This document shows positions 43,774 to 52,331 of a DNA stretch of 64,000 nucleotides, piece after piece. How positions within the stretch are numbered: the first letter of the stretch is position 1; the number at the start of each line of letters is the position of its first letter. The stretch is taken from positions 186,001 to 250,000 of the forward strand of contig NZ_BOOO01000017.1 in assembly GCF_016863275.1 (NCBI RefSeq), read 5' to 3'. The notes under the pieces were generated by a model. It saw nothing but the letters and a program-made list of their open reading frames with translations, searched no databases and was not told the origin of the DNA. Made by a program: the position numbers and the translations under genes. Source of the DNA: Planotetraspora mira. Lineage in GTDB: Bacteria > Actinomycetota > Actinomycetes > Streptosporangiales > Streptosporangiaceae.

Positions 43774-44751
43774 ATGGAATACGTTCGTTTGGGAGCCTCG
43801 GGACTGGAAGTTTCGCAGGTGGTGCTCGGATGCATGAGCTTCGGCGATCCGGATCGGGGCACCCACAGCTGGTCATTCGGCCTCGACGAGGCCAGGCCGT
43901 TCGTCCAGCGGGCGATCGAGGCCGGCATCACCACCTTTGACACCGCCAACGTCTACTCGGCGGGAGCCAGTGAGGAGATCACCGGACGCCTGCTGGGCGA
44001 ATTCGCCAAGCGCGACGAGGTGGTCATCGCCACGAAGGTCCACGGCCGGATGGGTCCCGGGCCGAAGGGCCGCGGCCTGTCCCGGGCCGCGATCCTCACC
44101 CAGGCCGACGAGAGCCTGCGGCGGCTGAACACGGACTACATCGATCTTTACCAGATCCACCGGTACGACCCGAATGTGCCGATCGAGGAGACGATGGAGG
44201 CGCTGCACGACCTCGTCCGAGCCGGCAAGGTCCGCTACATCGGTGCCTCGTCGATGTGGACCTGGCAGTTCGCGCAGGCGCAGTACATCGCCGACCTCAA
44301 CGGCTGGACCCGGTTCGTGTCGATGCAGGATCAGTACAACCTGCTCATGCGGGAAGAAGAGCGGGAGATGCTTCCGTTCTGTCTCGATCAGGGCGTCGGA
44401 GTGCTGCCGTGGAGCCCGCTGGCACGAGGGCGCCTCACCCGCGACTGGGACGCCACGACCAAGCGGAGCGAAACCGACGCGTTCGGCGGCAGGCTCTACC
44501 GGCAGGCGGAGGAGTCCGACCGGAGAATCGTCGACGCGGTCGGCACCGTCGCCAAGGAGCGGGGAGTCCCCCGCGCCCAGGTCGCGCTGGCCTGGCTGCA
44601 CCATCAGCCGTCGGTCACGGCGCCCATCGTCGGCGTGACGAAGGTCGAGCATCTCACCGATGCGATCGCCTCGGTCGACCTGCGGCTCGACGCCGACGAA
44701 CTCGCCCGGCTCGAGGAGCACTACGTGCCCCACGCTCCCGAGGGCTTCTGA
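43774..44751 (+). CDS. Aldo/keto reductase
   Basis: A 325-residue NADPH-dependent carbonyl reductase with the (beta/alpha)8 fold. The catalytic tetrad is in place: Asp56 in FDTANVY, Tyr61, Lys88 in VIATKVH and His129 in DLYQIHRYD. The later NLLMREEEREMLPFCLDQG segment and WSPLARGRL belong to the AKR11/12-like group. The ATG at 43774 is six bases after a GGGAG site. It may be co-transcribed with the efflux pump or driven by its own promoter; a detoxification link is plausible but unproven. Confidence 0.92.
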   Translation: MEYVRLGASGLEVSQVVLGCMSFGDPDRGTHSWSFGLDEARPFVQRAIEAGITTFDTANVYSAGASEEITGRLLGEFAKRDEVVIATKVHGRMGPGPKGRGLSRAAILTQADESLRRLNTDYIDLYQIHRYDPNVPIEETMEALHDLVRAGKVRYIGASSMWTWQFAQAQYIADLNGWTRFVSMQDQYNLLMREEEREMLPFCLDQGVGVLPWSPLARGRLTRDWDATTKRSETDAFGGRLYRQAEESDRRIVDAVGTVAKERGVPRAQVALAWLHHQPSVTAPIVGVTKVEHLTDAIASVDLRLDADELARLEEHYVPHAPEGF

Positions 44752-44753
44752 CC

Positions 44754-45977
44754 TCATCGGAGCCTCCGCACGTCCGGTACGGCGAGCACGGCCAGGCCGG
44801 TGGTGATCTGCCAGATCGCCCCGAATCCCAGCACGGCCGTGGTCCCGGCCAGGGCGGCCACCGGACCCGCCGCGGCCAGGCCGAGCGGCCCGAGGGCGAA
44901 CGCCCCCACGGTGGTGAGCGAGGTGATCCGGGCCATGACCTCGGCCGGCACGTGCCGCTGGTTGGTGGTCGCGTAGAGCATCCCGCAGACCGCCGAGCCG
45001 ATCCCGGCGACGAACGCGGCCCCGGCCACGGACATCACCGGGAGGCCTGCGGCGATGGCGCCCGAGGGTAACGCCCATCCCGCCGTGGCGACCGTCGCGA
45101 CGACGAGCGGCCTGCGCGGGATCCGGCCGCCCAGCGACGCCAGGCCGCCCACGACCGCGCCCGAGCCGTAGAACGCCATGATCAGCCCCCAGTCGCGGGC
45201 GCCGCCGAGACGCTCGTGCGCCACGACCGGTCCGAGCACGAGGAACGGCGCCCACACGAGCAGGTTGAACAGCGTGAACTGCAACGTCGTCACCCACAAC
45301 CAGGTCCTCGACCGGAACTGCGCCCAGCCTTCGAGCAACGCCGCCCCTCCCCCGCGCCCCGCCTGGCGGGAGGGCCGGTCCTGGACGCGCAGGGCAAGCA
45401 GCGCCACGGCGCTGACCACATAGGTGAGCGCGTCGACCGCGACGACCACGCCGGAACCGGCCGTCGCCACGGCGATCCCGGCGAGCGCCGGACCCGCGAC
45501 GGACGCCAGCGACCCGGCCATGCCGGCCAGCGCGTTGGCGTCACGCAGTTTGCCCTCGTACGGCTCGCCCCCGGCCGCGATCTGCGGGATGAGCGCGCCG
45601 CGCGCGGGGGCGTAGAACGACTCGCCCGCTCCCCACATCGCGAGCAGCACCACGAACGTCCAGACGGCAGGCCTTCCGGTCAGCAGCAACGCCGCCAGCA
45701 CGGCCTGCACGACGCAGCGCAGCACGTCGGAGGCGACCATGACCCGGCGGGGGCCGAATCGGTCGGCGACCGCGCCGCCCACGAGCATCAGGACCACCAT
45801 GGGGACGATCCGCGCCGCCATCACGTAGCCGAGATCGGCCTCGGTCCCTCCCCCGTCGAGCACGGCGAAGGTCACCGCGACCGTCGCCATCGACGATCCC
45901 AGCAACGACGCCGACTCCCCGATGAAGAACAGCCTCAGGTCGTGATGCGCCAGAGCGGCCAGCCGTGTCCTCGCCAT
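44754..45977 (-). CDS. MFS exporter (EntS/Bcr-like)
   Basis: 407 residues, 12 predicted helices. The first helices read LRLFFIGESASLLGSSMATV and VAVTFAVL, followed by motif A as GGAVADRFGPRRVMV. The overall layout matches the small-molecule/siderophore exporter group of the MFS. Substrate unknown. It converges with the aldo-keto reductase gene with only two bases between the stop codons. A CTCAAC-AAG-GTTGAG inverted repeat lies about 50 bases upstream of the start and may be its operator. Confidence 0.88.
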   Translation of the reverse strand: MARTRLAALAHHDLRLFFIGESASLLGSSMATVAVTFAVLDGGGTEADLGYVMAARIVPMVVLMLVGGAVADRFGPRRVMVASDVLRCVVQAVLAALLLTGRPAVWTFVVLLAMWGAGESFYAPARGALIPQIAAGGEPYEGKLRDANALAGMAGSLASVAGPALAGIAVATAGSGVVVAVDALTYVVSAVALLALRVQDRPSRQAGRGGGAALLEGWAQFRSRTWLWVTTLQFTLFNLLVWAPFLVLGPVVAHERLGGARDWGLIMAFYGSGAVVGGLASLGGRIPRRPLVVATVATAGWALPSGAIAAGLPVMSVAGAAFVAGIGSAVCGMLYATTNQRHVPAEVMARITSLTTVGAFALGPLGLAAAGPVAALAGTTAVLGFGAIWQITTGLAVLAVPDVRRLR

Positions 45978-46023
45978 GCCTCATCACCCTGCGAGGTCAC
46001 GGGCGATCATTCAAGATTTCCGG

Positions 46024-46038
46024 CTCAACAAGGTTGAG
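46024..46038. promoter_or_regulatory. Inverted repeat upstream of the MFS exporter
   Basis: CTCAAC-AAG-GTTGAG, two perfect 6-bp arms around three bases, in the divergent space between the exporter and the recombinase-like gene. Arms of this kind (CTCAA...TTGAG) are seen in MerR/SoxR-type operators. No such regulator gene lies within the window next to it. Confidence 0.4.
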
Positions 46039-46147
46039 TCCCTTTACTGCATAGGGCTGTGGACGCCCGGATGGACGGTTGAACCTGCGGAGTTATACTC
46101 ACCACGACTCTGCCCAGCCCGGCCATTTACTGCGGAACGAGCCACGT

Positions 46148-46957
46148 ATGACGTCGCCCCCGGCCCCCGTCGAATACGCGGTGGCGGTCGAGCACTACCT
46201 CGCGGCGCTGCGCCTGAGTGAGGCGTCCCGCCGCGTCTACCGCATCGCCCTGGCCACGTGGGCATGGGCGCTCGTCGCGAGAACGCCGCCGAACGGGAGG
46301 GCGCGCCGGGGGGCCGCCGCGCCGATCGTGCCGATGGCCCTGCTCGACGCCTCCGGCGCCGCGGGGCGACTGGCAGACGCCCTCGTACGGCGGGCCGCCA
46401 CAGCCGACCCACGCACCGTCAGCAGGGAGTTGTCCATCCTGCGTGGCGCGATCTCCTGGTGGCGGATGCGCGGCTGGATCGACGCGGACCCGCTGGACGG
46501 GCTCCGCCCGCCTGTCACGCCGTCTTCCACACCCTCCACGCTGACGCCGGAGCAGGTGGCGGAGGTCTTCGCCCTCCCGGCGCCGCTCCGGGAGCAGACA
46601 TGCTGGCGCCTGCTGTATGAGACGACCGCCCCCATCGAGCGTGTGCTCGCCCTGAACGCCGACGACCTCGACCTGATCAGACGACGGGTGCGCAAGGAGC
46701 CGGGCATCCGCTGGCGAGCCGGCTCGGCCCGCCTGCTCCCCCTGCTCCTGGCCGGCCGTACGACGGGGCCGGTGTTCCTGGCGAGCCGGCGGGCGGCGGC
46801 GGGCACGGCGGCCCGCGACCGCTGCCCCGTCACCGGGCGGGGGCGGCTGTCCTACCGCCAGGCGGCCGAACTCTTCGCCGAGGCCACCCGGCATCTCGAC
46901 CCGGCGGGACGCGGCTGGACCCTGCGGCGGCTCAGGGCGGCCGGCACGTCGGCATGA
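46148..46957 (+). CDS. C-terminally truncated tyrosine-recombinase-like protein
   Basis: 269 residues. The N-terminal core-binding part (YLAALRLSEASRRVYRIALA, then RELSILRGAISWWRMRGWID) is as in actinobacterial site-specific integrases, followed by the start of the catalytic domain. The first catalytic Arg position appears to be Pro (TAPIERVLAL where GLR-SE-LAL is expected). The protein ends at GWTLRRLRAAGTSA, just where LHQLRHS... with the His-Arg and then the His and the nucleophile Tyr should follow. So three or four catalytic residues are missing. It is probably a decaying integrase. No attachment site or partner excisionase was found. Confidence 0.65.
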   Translation: MTSPPAPVEYAVAVEHYLAALRLSEASRRVYRIALATWAWALVARTPPNGRARRGAAAPIVPMALLDASGAAGRLADALVRRAATADPRTVSRELSILRGAISWWRMRGWIDADPLDGLRPPVTPSSTPSTLTPEQVAEVFALPAPLREQTCWRLLYETTAPIERVLALNADDLDLIRRRVRKEPGIRWRAGSARLLPLLLAGRTTGPVFLASRRAAAGTAARDRCPVTGRGRLSYRQAAELFAEATRHLDPAGRGWTLRRLRAAGTSA

Positions 46958-46987
46958 GCCGCGGGTTCAGGGACACGGTCTACGAGG

Positions 46988-48103
46988 TCAACGGAGGTCA
47001 GACCCAGCTGTGAGCGCCGCCTGCCGCCTCCGCGCCCCGGGTGGTTCGAACAACCACGTCGCGTGTATCGCCATGAGTCCGCGGTGAATCGCAAGGCTCA
47101 GGCTCATCACCACGGCGGTCAGCACGATCGGGTAGCCCGCCGCGACGAACGCCTGGCCGTCTGCGCCCAGGCCTGACATCGGGCCGACGAGGAACCGGTG
47201 CGACAGGGCCAGCAGCGGCATGTGGATGACATAGATCGGCAGCGTCCGGCGCCCGAGGCCGGCGAGCGCGTCACCTACCGCCCGCCACCGGCTCAGTCGC
47301 GCGGCGGCGGTGATGCCGAAGGCCACCGCCGTGACGGACACCGCCAACCACACCCCTGCCCAGTGCTGGGCACCGGCTGCGGCCATGGCCGTCAGAGCCG
47401 CGGCGTACACGACGAAGGTCAGAACCATGCGGCGGTTCGTCGCGGTCGCCGCCCACCGCTCGACATAGGGCTTGAGGTACAGACCGCCGAGGAAGAAGAC
47501 CAGATTCTGGTAGAAACCGCCGCGGTCTCCCGGGGTGGCGAGCACGCCCGCCGCCGTGATCACGGACAGGGCCGCGGCCGCGGCGAGCATCACCGGCCGC
47601 GGCACCCGTCGTACGGCCTTGGCGAACGCGAAATAGAGCGCGAGGGCATACAGGTACCACAGGTTGGAAGGGGTGATGGTGAGCTGTTCCACCAGGTCGA
47701 GCACGGAATCGGCGTGGTCGGTGAGGAAATCCGGGACCACGGCCAGGACCGCGGTGTGGATGAGCAACCAGACGGCGTACAGGTAGAGGAATTTGGCGAT
47801 CCGGGACCTGACCAGCACCCGCCACGGTCGTTTTACAGCGTTCGCCGCGAATACCCCGGAGATGGTGAAGAACACCGGCATTCGGAGCGGCAGGAGTTGC
47901 TCGCCCAACGTTCCCCACGCGCTGGGGACGGGCACCCCGATATGCCAGCTGATCTGCAGGTAGTGCTTGACAATGACGTGCCACAACACCACGAGGATGA
48001 TGCAGACGCCCTTCGCGACATCCGCCCACTGCGCTCGTTGCCGGGTCGCGCCGGCGCCGGACGCGGTCCGGGCATTCTCGCGGTCAACCCGAACAGTGGT
48101 CAC
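46988..48103 (-). CDS. Acyltransferase 3 family membrane protein
   Basis: 371 residues with about ten membrane helices. The start WADVAKGVCIILVVLWHVIV, the RMPVFFTISGVFAANAV segment with the conserved Arg/Phe-Phe-x-SG motif, and the later LPIYVIHMPLLAL are hallmarks of the OafA/NolL-type acyltransferases. These move acyl groups onto extracellular sugars or lipids. The GTG at 48103 is the first start in frame. Convergent with the truncated recombinase gene; the acceptor cannot be predicted. Confidence 0.87.
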   Translation of the reverse strand: MTTVRVDRENARTASGAGATRQRAQWADVAKGVCIILVVLWHVIVKHYLQISWHIGVPVPSAWGTLGEQLLPLRMPVFFTISGVFAANAVKRPWRVLVRSRIAKFLYLYAVWLLIHTAVLAVVPDFLTDHADSVLDLVEQLTITPSNLWYLYALALYFAFAKAVRRVPRPVMLAAAAALSVITAAGVLATPGDRGGFYQNLVFFLGGLYLKPYVERWAATATNRRMVLTFVVYAAALTAMAAAGAQHWAGVWLAVSVTAVAFGITAAARLSRWRAVGDALAGLGRRTLPIYVIHMPLLALSHRFLVGPMSGLGADGQAFVAAGYPIVLTAVVMSLSLAIHRGLMAIHATWLFEPPGARRRQAALTAGSDLR

Positions 48104-48384
48104 GCGGTTCTCCTTGATTTGGGCATACGAAAAAGCACGCTCGATCGGCTGATGAATTACGGCGGGGGTCCGCTACTCCAGGCGTACGGACCCTCACGAC
48201 CCGGGCCGTGTGGGGGATCCGGAGGCCGAATCAAGGGCCGCCGGGCGCCCCACGTCGTCCTGCCGGGAAAAGCGTGGCCCCCGGACCCGGACCGGCACAT
48301 CGGTCCACAGCGGGAGCCCGGGTCGCCCCGGCTCTGACTTTCGGCCGATATGGGCATGACCGCAGGCTGACTACGCTGGTCCCG

Positions 48385-49578
48385 ATGATGACTCCGCAAC
48401 TCCGACGTTGGTGGTTCCGCCTGGGCCAACTGGCCGGGCTCGCGGTGATGGCGGTGCTCGGGATCATCGACATCCGGTTCGGTCTGATCCGGCCCTACGG
48501 TTCACTCGACCTTCTGCTGTCCCTGGAGCGGGTGGTGCTGGCGCTGGCCACCGTGATGGTCTGGATGCCCGCGCATCGGCAGGGCTCCCGGCGCCTGCCG
48601 AAACTCGCCCTGCTGCTCGCCGCGGGGTCGATCCTCGTCACGTTGGGCACGGTGGTCGCCGGCGGCGGCCCCCTGGGCACCTGGGGCCTCGCCGAGTCCT
48701 GCGGCCTGCTCGGAGGTCTCTATGTGGTGGCGCGCCGGGGGGCGGCCGGGTGGGCGGTGACCGCGGCCCTGGCCACCGGGGTGGCCGTCATCCTGTTGCC
48801 GTTGCGCGCGGTCACCGACAGCACGTACATCATCGCCGGGCTCGGCCTGGCCCTCGGCGCCGCCGCCGCGGCCGCCGCCGGGACCTACCTGCGCTTTCTT
48901 GACCAGGGACGGGAGCAGGCGCTGGCCGCCGTCCGGTCCGAGCAGCGCGCCGAGTTCGCCCGGGAGTTGCATGACTTCATCGCCCACCATGTGACCGGGA
49001 TCGTGGTCCAGGCGCAGGGCGCGCGGTTCGTCGCCGAGCAGGATCCGCAGCGGGTGATCCTCGCCTTGGAACAGATCGAGCACGCCGGCGCGGAGACGAT
49101 GAACTCGATGCGACGGATGGTGGGCATGCTGCGTGACCCGGACGCCCCGCCGAACGCGCCCTTGACACCGCTGGCCGGGTTGGCGGATCTCGACTCGCTG
49201 CTGGCGGGCTTCAACGGTTCGGCTCCCCCGGTGGCCCGGCTGCATGCCGACGGAGGGCTGGACGGGATACCCGTCGAGGTCTCCACCACGGCTTACCGGG
49301 TGGTGATGGAGGCGCTCACGAACACCCGCAGGCACGCGACCGGTGCCCGATCGGTGGACGTGCGGATCCGCCGCGGCCCGGAGTGGCTGCTGATCCAGGT
49401 GACCGACGACGGCGCCGCGCCACGCGCCACCGCGGCACGCGGGCAGCACCGGTACGGTCTGATCGGTCTGGCTGAGCGGGTCAGGACCCTCGGCGGCCGG
49501 ATCGATGCCGGGCCCGGCATCGACGGCGGCTGGGTGGTCGACGCGGCGCTGCCGCTCAATCAGGAGGTGGCGCGGTGA
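48385..49578 (+). CDS. NarL-type sensor histidine kinase
   Basis: About 397 residues. Five or so N-terminal hydrophobic segments span residues ~10-165. The HisKA_3 dimerisation helix carries the phospho-acceptor His196 in FARELHDFIAHHVTGIV. The ATPase domain has the N-box VVMEALTNTRRHA and a GLIGLAERVRTLGG G-box. The ATG at 48385 is eight bases after a TACGCT -10-like box (48372-48377), predicting a leaderless start. The response-regulator gene overlaps its stop by GTGA. With no extracellular domain it probably senses the membrane itself, perhaps acting on the ABC pair downstream. Confidence 0.9.
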   Translation: MMTPQLRRWWFRLGQLAGLAVMAVLGIIDIRFGLIRPYGSLDLLLSLERVVLALATVMVWMPAHRQGSRRLPKLALLLAAGSILVTLGTVVAGGGPLGTWGLAESCGLLGGLYVVARRGAAGWAVTAALATGVAVILLPLRAVTDSTYIIAGLGLALGAAAAAAAGTYLRFLDQGREQALAAVRSEQRAEFARELHDFIAHHVTGIVVQAQGARFVAEQDPQRVILALEQIEHAGAETMNSMRRMVGMLRDPDAPPNAPLTPLAGLADLDSLLAGFNGSAPPVARLHADGGLDGIPVEVSTTAYRVVMEALTNTRRHATGARSVDVRIRRGPEWLLIQVTDDGAAPRATAARGQHRYGLIGLAERVRTLGGRIDAGPGIDGGWVVDAALPLNQEVAR

Positions 49579-50213
49579 TTCGCGTGATGGTCGCCGACGA
49601 TCAGGCGATGGTCCGGACCGGCTTCGGAATGATCATCGACAGCCAGCCGGACATGAAACTGGTCGGCGAGGCGGCGGACGGCATGGCGGCGGTCGCCCTG
49701 GCCCGGCGACTCCGGCCGGACGTGGCGCTGCTGGACATCCGCATGCCCCGGATGGACGGTCTGGAGGCGCTCCGGCTGCTGGCGGGGAAAGGTGTCGCCG
49801 ACCCCATCAAGGTGGTCGTGGTGACCACCTTCGACCTGGACGAATACGTGCACACAGCGCTGAGCACCGGCGCGTGCGGGTTCCTGCTGAAGGACTCCGG
49901 CCCGGCGTTGCTGGTGGAGGCCGTGCGTGCCGCGGTGTCCGGCGACGCCCTGATCAGTCCCTCGATCACGGTACGGCTGCTGCGGCACCTCAGTCCCCCC
50001 GCCCCGGCGCGCGACGACGCGGGCCTGTCGCCACGAGAGCTCGACGTGGTGAAACTGGCCGCCCGGGGCCTGACCAACGCCGAGATCGCCGAGCGGCTGT
50101 TCATCGCCATCGGCACCGTCAAGACCCATCTGGGCAGCGTGCACATGAAGCTGGGCGCCCGCAACCGGGTGGAGATCGCGGCGTGGGCGTGGGAGCGCCG
50201 GCTCATCGACTGA
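49575..50213 (+). CDS. NarL/FixJ-type response regulator
   Basis: 212 residues from a GTG at 49575 that overlaps the kinase stop. The receiver domain has the acidic pocket VMVADDQAMVR, the phospho-acceptor Asp54 in VALLDIRMPRMDG, and a late FLLKDSG with the conserved Lys. The C-terminal LuxR-type helix-turn-helix reads LSPRELDVVKLAARGLTN, then AEIAERLFIAIGTVKTHLGS. Partner of the kinase just upstream. The ABC exporter operon 158 bases downstream is the natural first target to test. Confidence 0.93.
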   Translation: MIRVMVADDQAMVRTGFGMIIDSQPDMKLVGEAADGMAAVALARRLRPDVALLDIRMPRMDGLEALRLLAGKGVADPIKVVVVTTFDLDEYVHTALSTGACGFLLKDSGPALLVEAVRAAVSGDALISPSITVRLLRHLSPPAPARDDAGLSPRELDVVKLAARGLTNAEIAERLFIAIGTVKTHLGSVHMKLGARNRVEIAAWAWERRLID

Positions 50214-50299
50214 AAATCGCCCCGGTTCGCGTGCCCGAGCGTGCGCTGGACCACACGGCCATGGAGATCCTGCCGCCGGAGAAGCGGGCCGCACCTTCG

Positions 50300-50331
50300 T
50301 TGACACACAAATATCAAAGTGATATCACTTT
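50300..50331 (+). promoter_or_regulatory. Promoter overlapped by a 16-bp perfect palindrome
   Basis: TTGACA at 50300-50305, 17-base spacer, TATCAC at 50323-50328. AAAGTGATATCACTTT at 50316-50331 is a perfect palindrome covering the -10 box, and an overlapping TATCA-AAG-TGATA repeat sits at 50312-50324. A run of T follows. The arrangement predicts tight repression of the ABC exporter operon. The palindrome style resembles GntR-family (YtrA-like) operators, but no such regulator gene is present here. Confidence 0.72.
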
Positions 50332-50370
50332 TTTAACCCGGCGCGGGCCCCCGGCGAAAGGGCGGCACAG

Positions 50371-51348
50371 ATGGACGACCAGAACCACGGCGAGCGCACC
50401 CCGGCACTGTCCGTGCACGGTCTGAGCAAGCGCTTCGGGAACCGTGTCGCCTTCGAAGACGTCTCGTTCGAGGTCGGCCGCGGCGAGGTGTTCGGATTCC
50501 TCGGGCCCAACGGCGCGGGGAAGACGACGACGGTGCGGACACTCGGCACCCTCATCGCGCCGACGTCGGGGTCGGCGGTGATCGCCGGCATCCCGCTCAC
50601 GCCCCAGAACGCGGTGCGGATCCGCCGGCGAATCTCGATCATGCCCGAGTCGCCGGGCCTGTACCTGCGCCTCAGCGTGGCGGAAAACCTCGAGTGTTTC
50701 GCCGACCTCTACCAGACACCCGACCCGCGCGAGAGCATCGCGCGCGCCCTACGGGCCGTCGACCTGACCGATCGGGCGAATGACACCTGCGCCTCGTTGT
50801 CCAAGGGCCTGCGTCAGCGAGTCGCGCTGGCCAGGGCGCTGCTCGGCGACCCGCAGATACTCTTCCTCGACGAGCCGACATCGAGCCTCGATCCGGTCGC
50901 CACCCGAGCCGTTCACGAGCTGATCGACCAGCTCCGCAGGCGGGGCGTGACCATCTTCCTCACCACGCATCGCCTGGAGGAGGCCGAGCGACTCTGCGAC
51001 CGCGTCGCGATCTTGAACACCACGCTGCGGACGATCGGCCGACCCGACGAGTTGCGCGATCAACTGTTCGCCAGGTCCCTCACCGTCACCACCCTCGCCC
51101 CGCTGCCCGACCCCGATCGCGTCTTCGCCGGCCTCCCGGCCGTCGACGGCTGGCGCCCGGACGGCCGCAGCTCCTACAGGCTGGCGGTCAGCGACCCGGC
51201 GGTCGCCGCGCCGGCCGCCACCCGAGCCCTGGTGGGCGCCGGCGCCGACGTGCTGTCGATCAGCTCGTTGCACCACTCGCTCCAGGACGTCTACCTCGAA
51301 CTGCTCGGCACCGACACCTCCGCCGACGAACGGGCAGGGAGCAGATGA
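50371..51348 (+). CDS. ABC transporter ATP-binding protein (NatA/DrrA-like)
   Basis: 325 residues, a single ATPase domain. Walker A is GPNGAGKTT (residues 45-53), the signature reads SLSKGLRQRVALARALL, Walker B is QILFLDEPTSSLD, and the H-loop is in LTTHRLEEAERL. A C-terminal extension of about 100 residues is typical of DrrA/NatA. The ATG at 50371 follows a GGGCGG stretch. The permease starts in its stop codon (ATGA), so the two form one export unit for a drug, lipid or peptide. Sits right after a two-component system and behind a palindrome-overlapped promoter. Confidence 0.92.
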   Translation: MDDQNHGERTPALSVHGLSKRFGNRVAFEDVSFEVGRGEVFGFLGPNGAGKTTTVRTLGTLIAPTSGSAVIAGIPLTPQNAVRIRRRISIMPESPGLYLRLSVAENLECFADLYQTPDPRESIARALRAVDLTDRANDTCASLSKGLRQRVALARALLGDPQILFLDEPTSSLDPVATRAVHELIDQLRRRGVTIFLTTHRLEEAERLCDRVAILNTTLRTIGRPDELRDQLFARSLTVTTLAPLPDPDRVFAGLPAVDGWRPDGRSSYRLAVSDPAVAAPAATRALVGAGADVLSISSLHHSLQDVYLELLGTDTSADERAGSR

Positions 51349-52067
51349 GCGTGAGCAGCAGGTGCATCCGGGCCATCGTCCGCAAAGAGCTGCGCGAGTA
51401 CCGCCGCACGCCCTCCATCGTCGTCGCGATGACGATCATTCCACTGATCTCCCTCATCCAGCCGCTCGTCCTGGTCTTCGGCTTGCCCTCCTCTTCCTCG
51501 GGGCGGCTGGCGCACGAGCATGTCCTGCTGTACCTGCTGGGCATCCCGGCGCTCGTGCCGGTGCTGATCGCCGCGTACGCGGTGGCGGGCGAGCGCCAGC
51601 AGGGCACCCTCGAGCCGCTGCTCACCACACCGGTACGCCGCGAGGAGTTTCTGCTGGGCAAGGCGCTGGCCGCACTCCTCCCCTCGTCGGTGGTGGCGTA
51701 CGCGGTCTATGCGGTCTTCATCGCCTGCGTCGGGCTCTTCGCGGATCCGTCCGTGGCCTCAGCGCTGCTGCAGTCGCCGCAGATCCTCGCTCAGGTGGTC
51801 TTCACGCCGCTGATCGCCGCCTGGTCGATCTGGACCGGCATGCTCATCTCCGCGAAATTCACCGACGTGAGGGTCTCCCAGCAACTCGGCATTCTCGCCG
51901 GCCTCCCGACGATCGCGCTGACGTCCCTCATCGCGTTCGACGTGATCCACCCGACGCTCGGCCGTGCCCTCGCCTTCGTGGCGGCGCTGCTGTTGCTCGA
52001 CGCCCTCGGCTGGCGGATCGTGTCCGCGGCGTTCGACCGCGAACGGCTCATCACCGGCACCCCCTGA
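51345..52067 (+). CDS. ABC-2 type transporter permease
   Basis: 240 residues with six predicted membrane helices (for example VAMTIIPLISLIQPLVLVF, ALVPVLIAAYAVAG). The stretch AVAGERQQGTLEPLLTTPVRREEFLLGKALAA is the ABC-2 signature seen in NatB and related permeases, where the ERQQGTLE-type loop contacts the ATPase. Its ATG overlaps the TGA of the ATP-binding gene. Partner of that ATPase; substrate unknown. Confidence 0.9.
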   Translation: MSVSSRCIRAIVRKELREYRRTPSIVVAMTIIPLISLIQPLVLVFGLPSSSSGRLAHEHVLLYLLGIPALVPVLIAAYAVAGERQQGTLEPLLTTPVRREEFLLGKALAALLPSSVVAYAVYAVFIACVGLFADPSVASALLQSPQILAQVVFTPLIAAWSIWTGMLISAKFTDVRVSQQLGILAGLPTIALTSLIAFDVIHPTLGRALAFVAALLLLDALGWRIVSAAFDRERLITGTP

Positions 52068-52157
52068 CCGGCGGGCCGATCAGCGCGCGGGGGGAAACCT
52101 GGTATCGGACATAAGTGCCATACCCCCCATAAAGGTCGACTCGGGCCTTCACATATA

Positions 52158-52172
52158 GTTGCCCTCGGCAAC
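52158..52172. promoter_or_regulatory. MarR-type operator upstream of the MFS fusion gene
   Basis: GTTGCC-CTC-GGCAAC, two perfect 6-bp arms, directly behind a CATATAG that could be a -10 box (TATAGT at 52154-52159). TTGCC/GGCAA palindromes are typical MarR-family sites in actinobacteria, and a MarR gene ends this cassette. Located 160 bases before the transporter start. Confidence 0.6.
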
Positions 52173-52331
52173 CAGATGAGCCGACTGATGGCGTCTGAGA
52201 ACCGCCGACAGCTGTTTCCCTCCGTACCACCTCGCCGAGCCCCCTCGATGACCCGACGAGGAGATCGCCGAACTCCCCGCCGCGCGCGCCTCCCGCACCC
52301 CACCGCGCGGTCGGACAGTGAAAGGACTTAG

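Noticed and set aside
50214-50299. Possible terminator between the response regulator and the ABC genes
   Set aside because: No stable inverted repeat was found before the TTGACA promoter.
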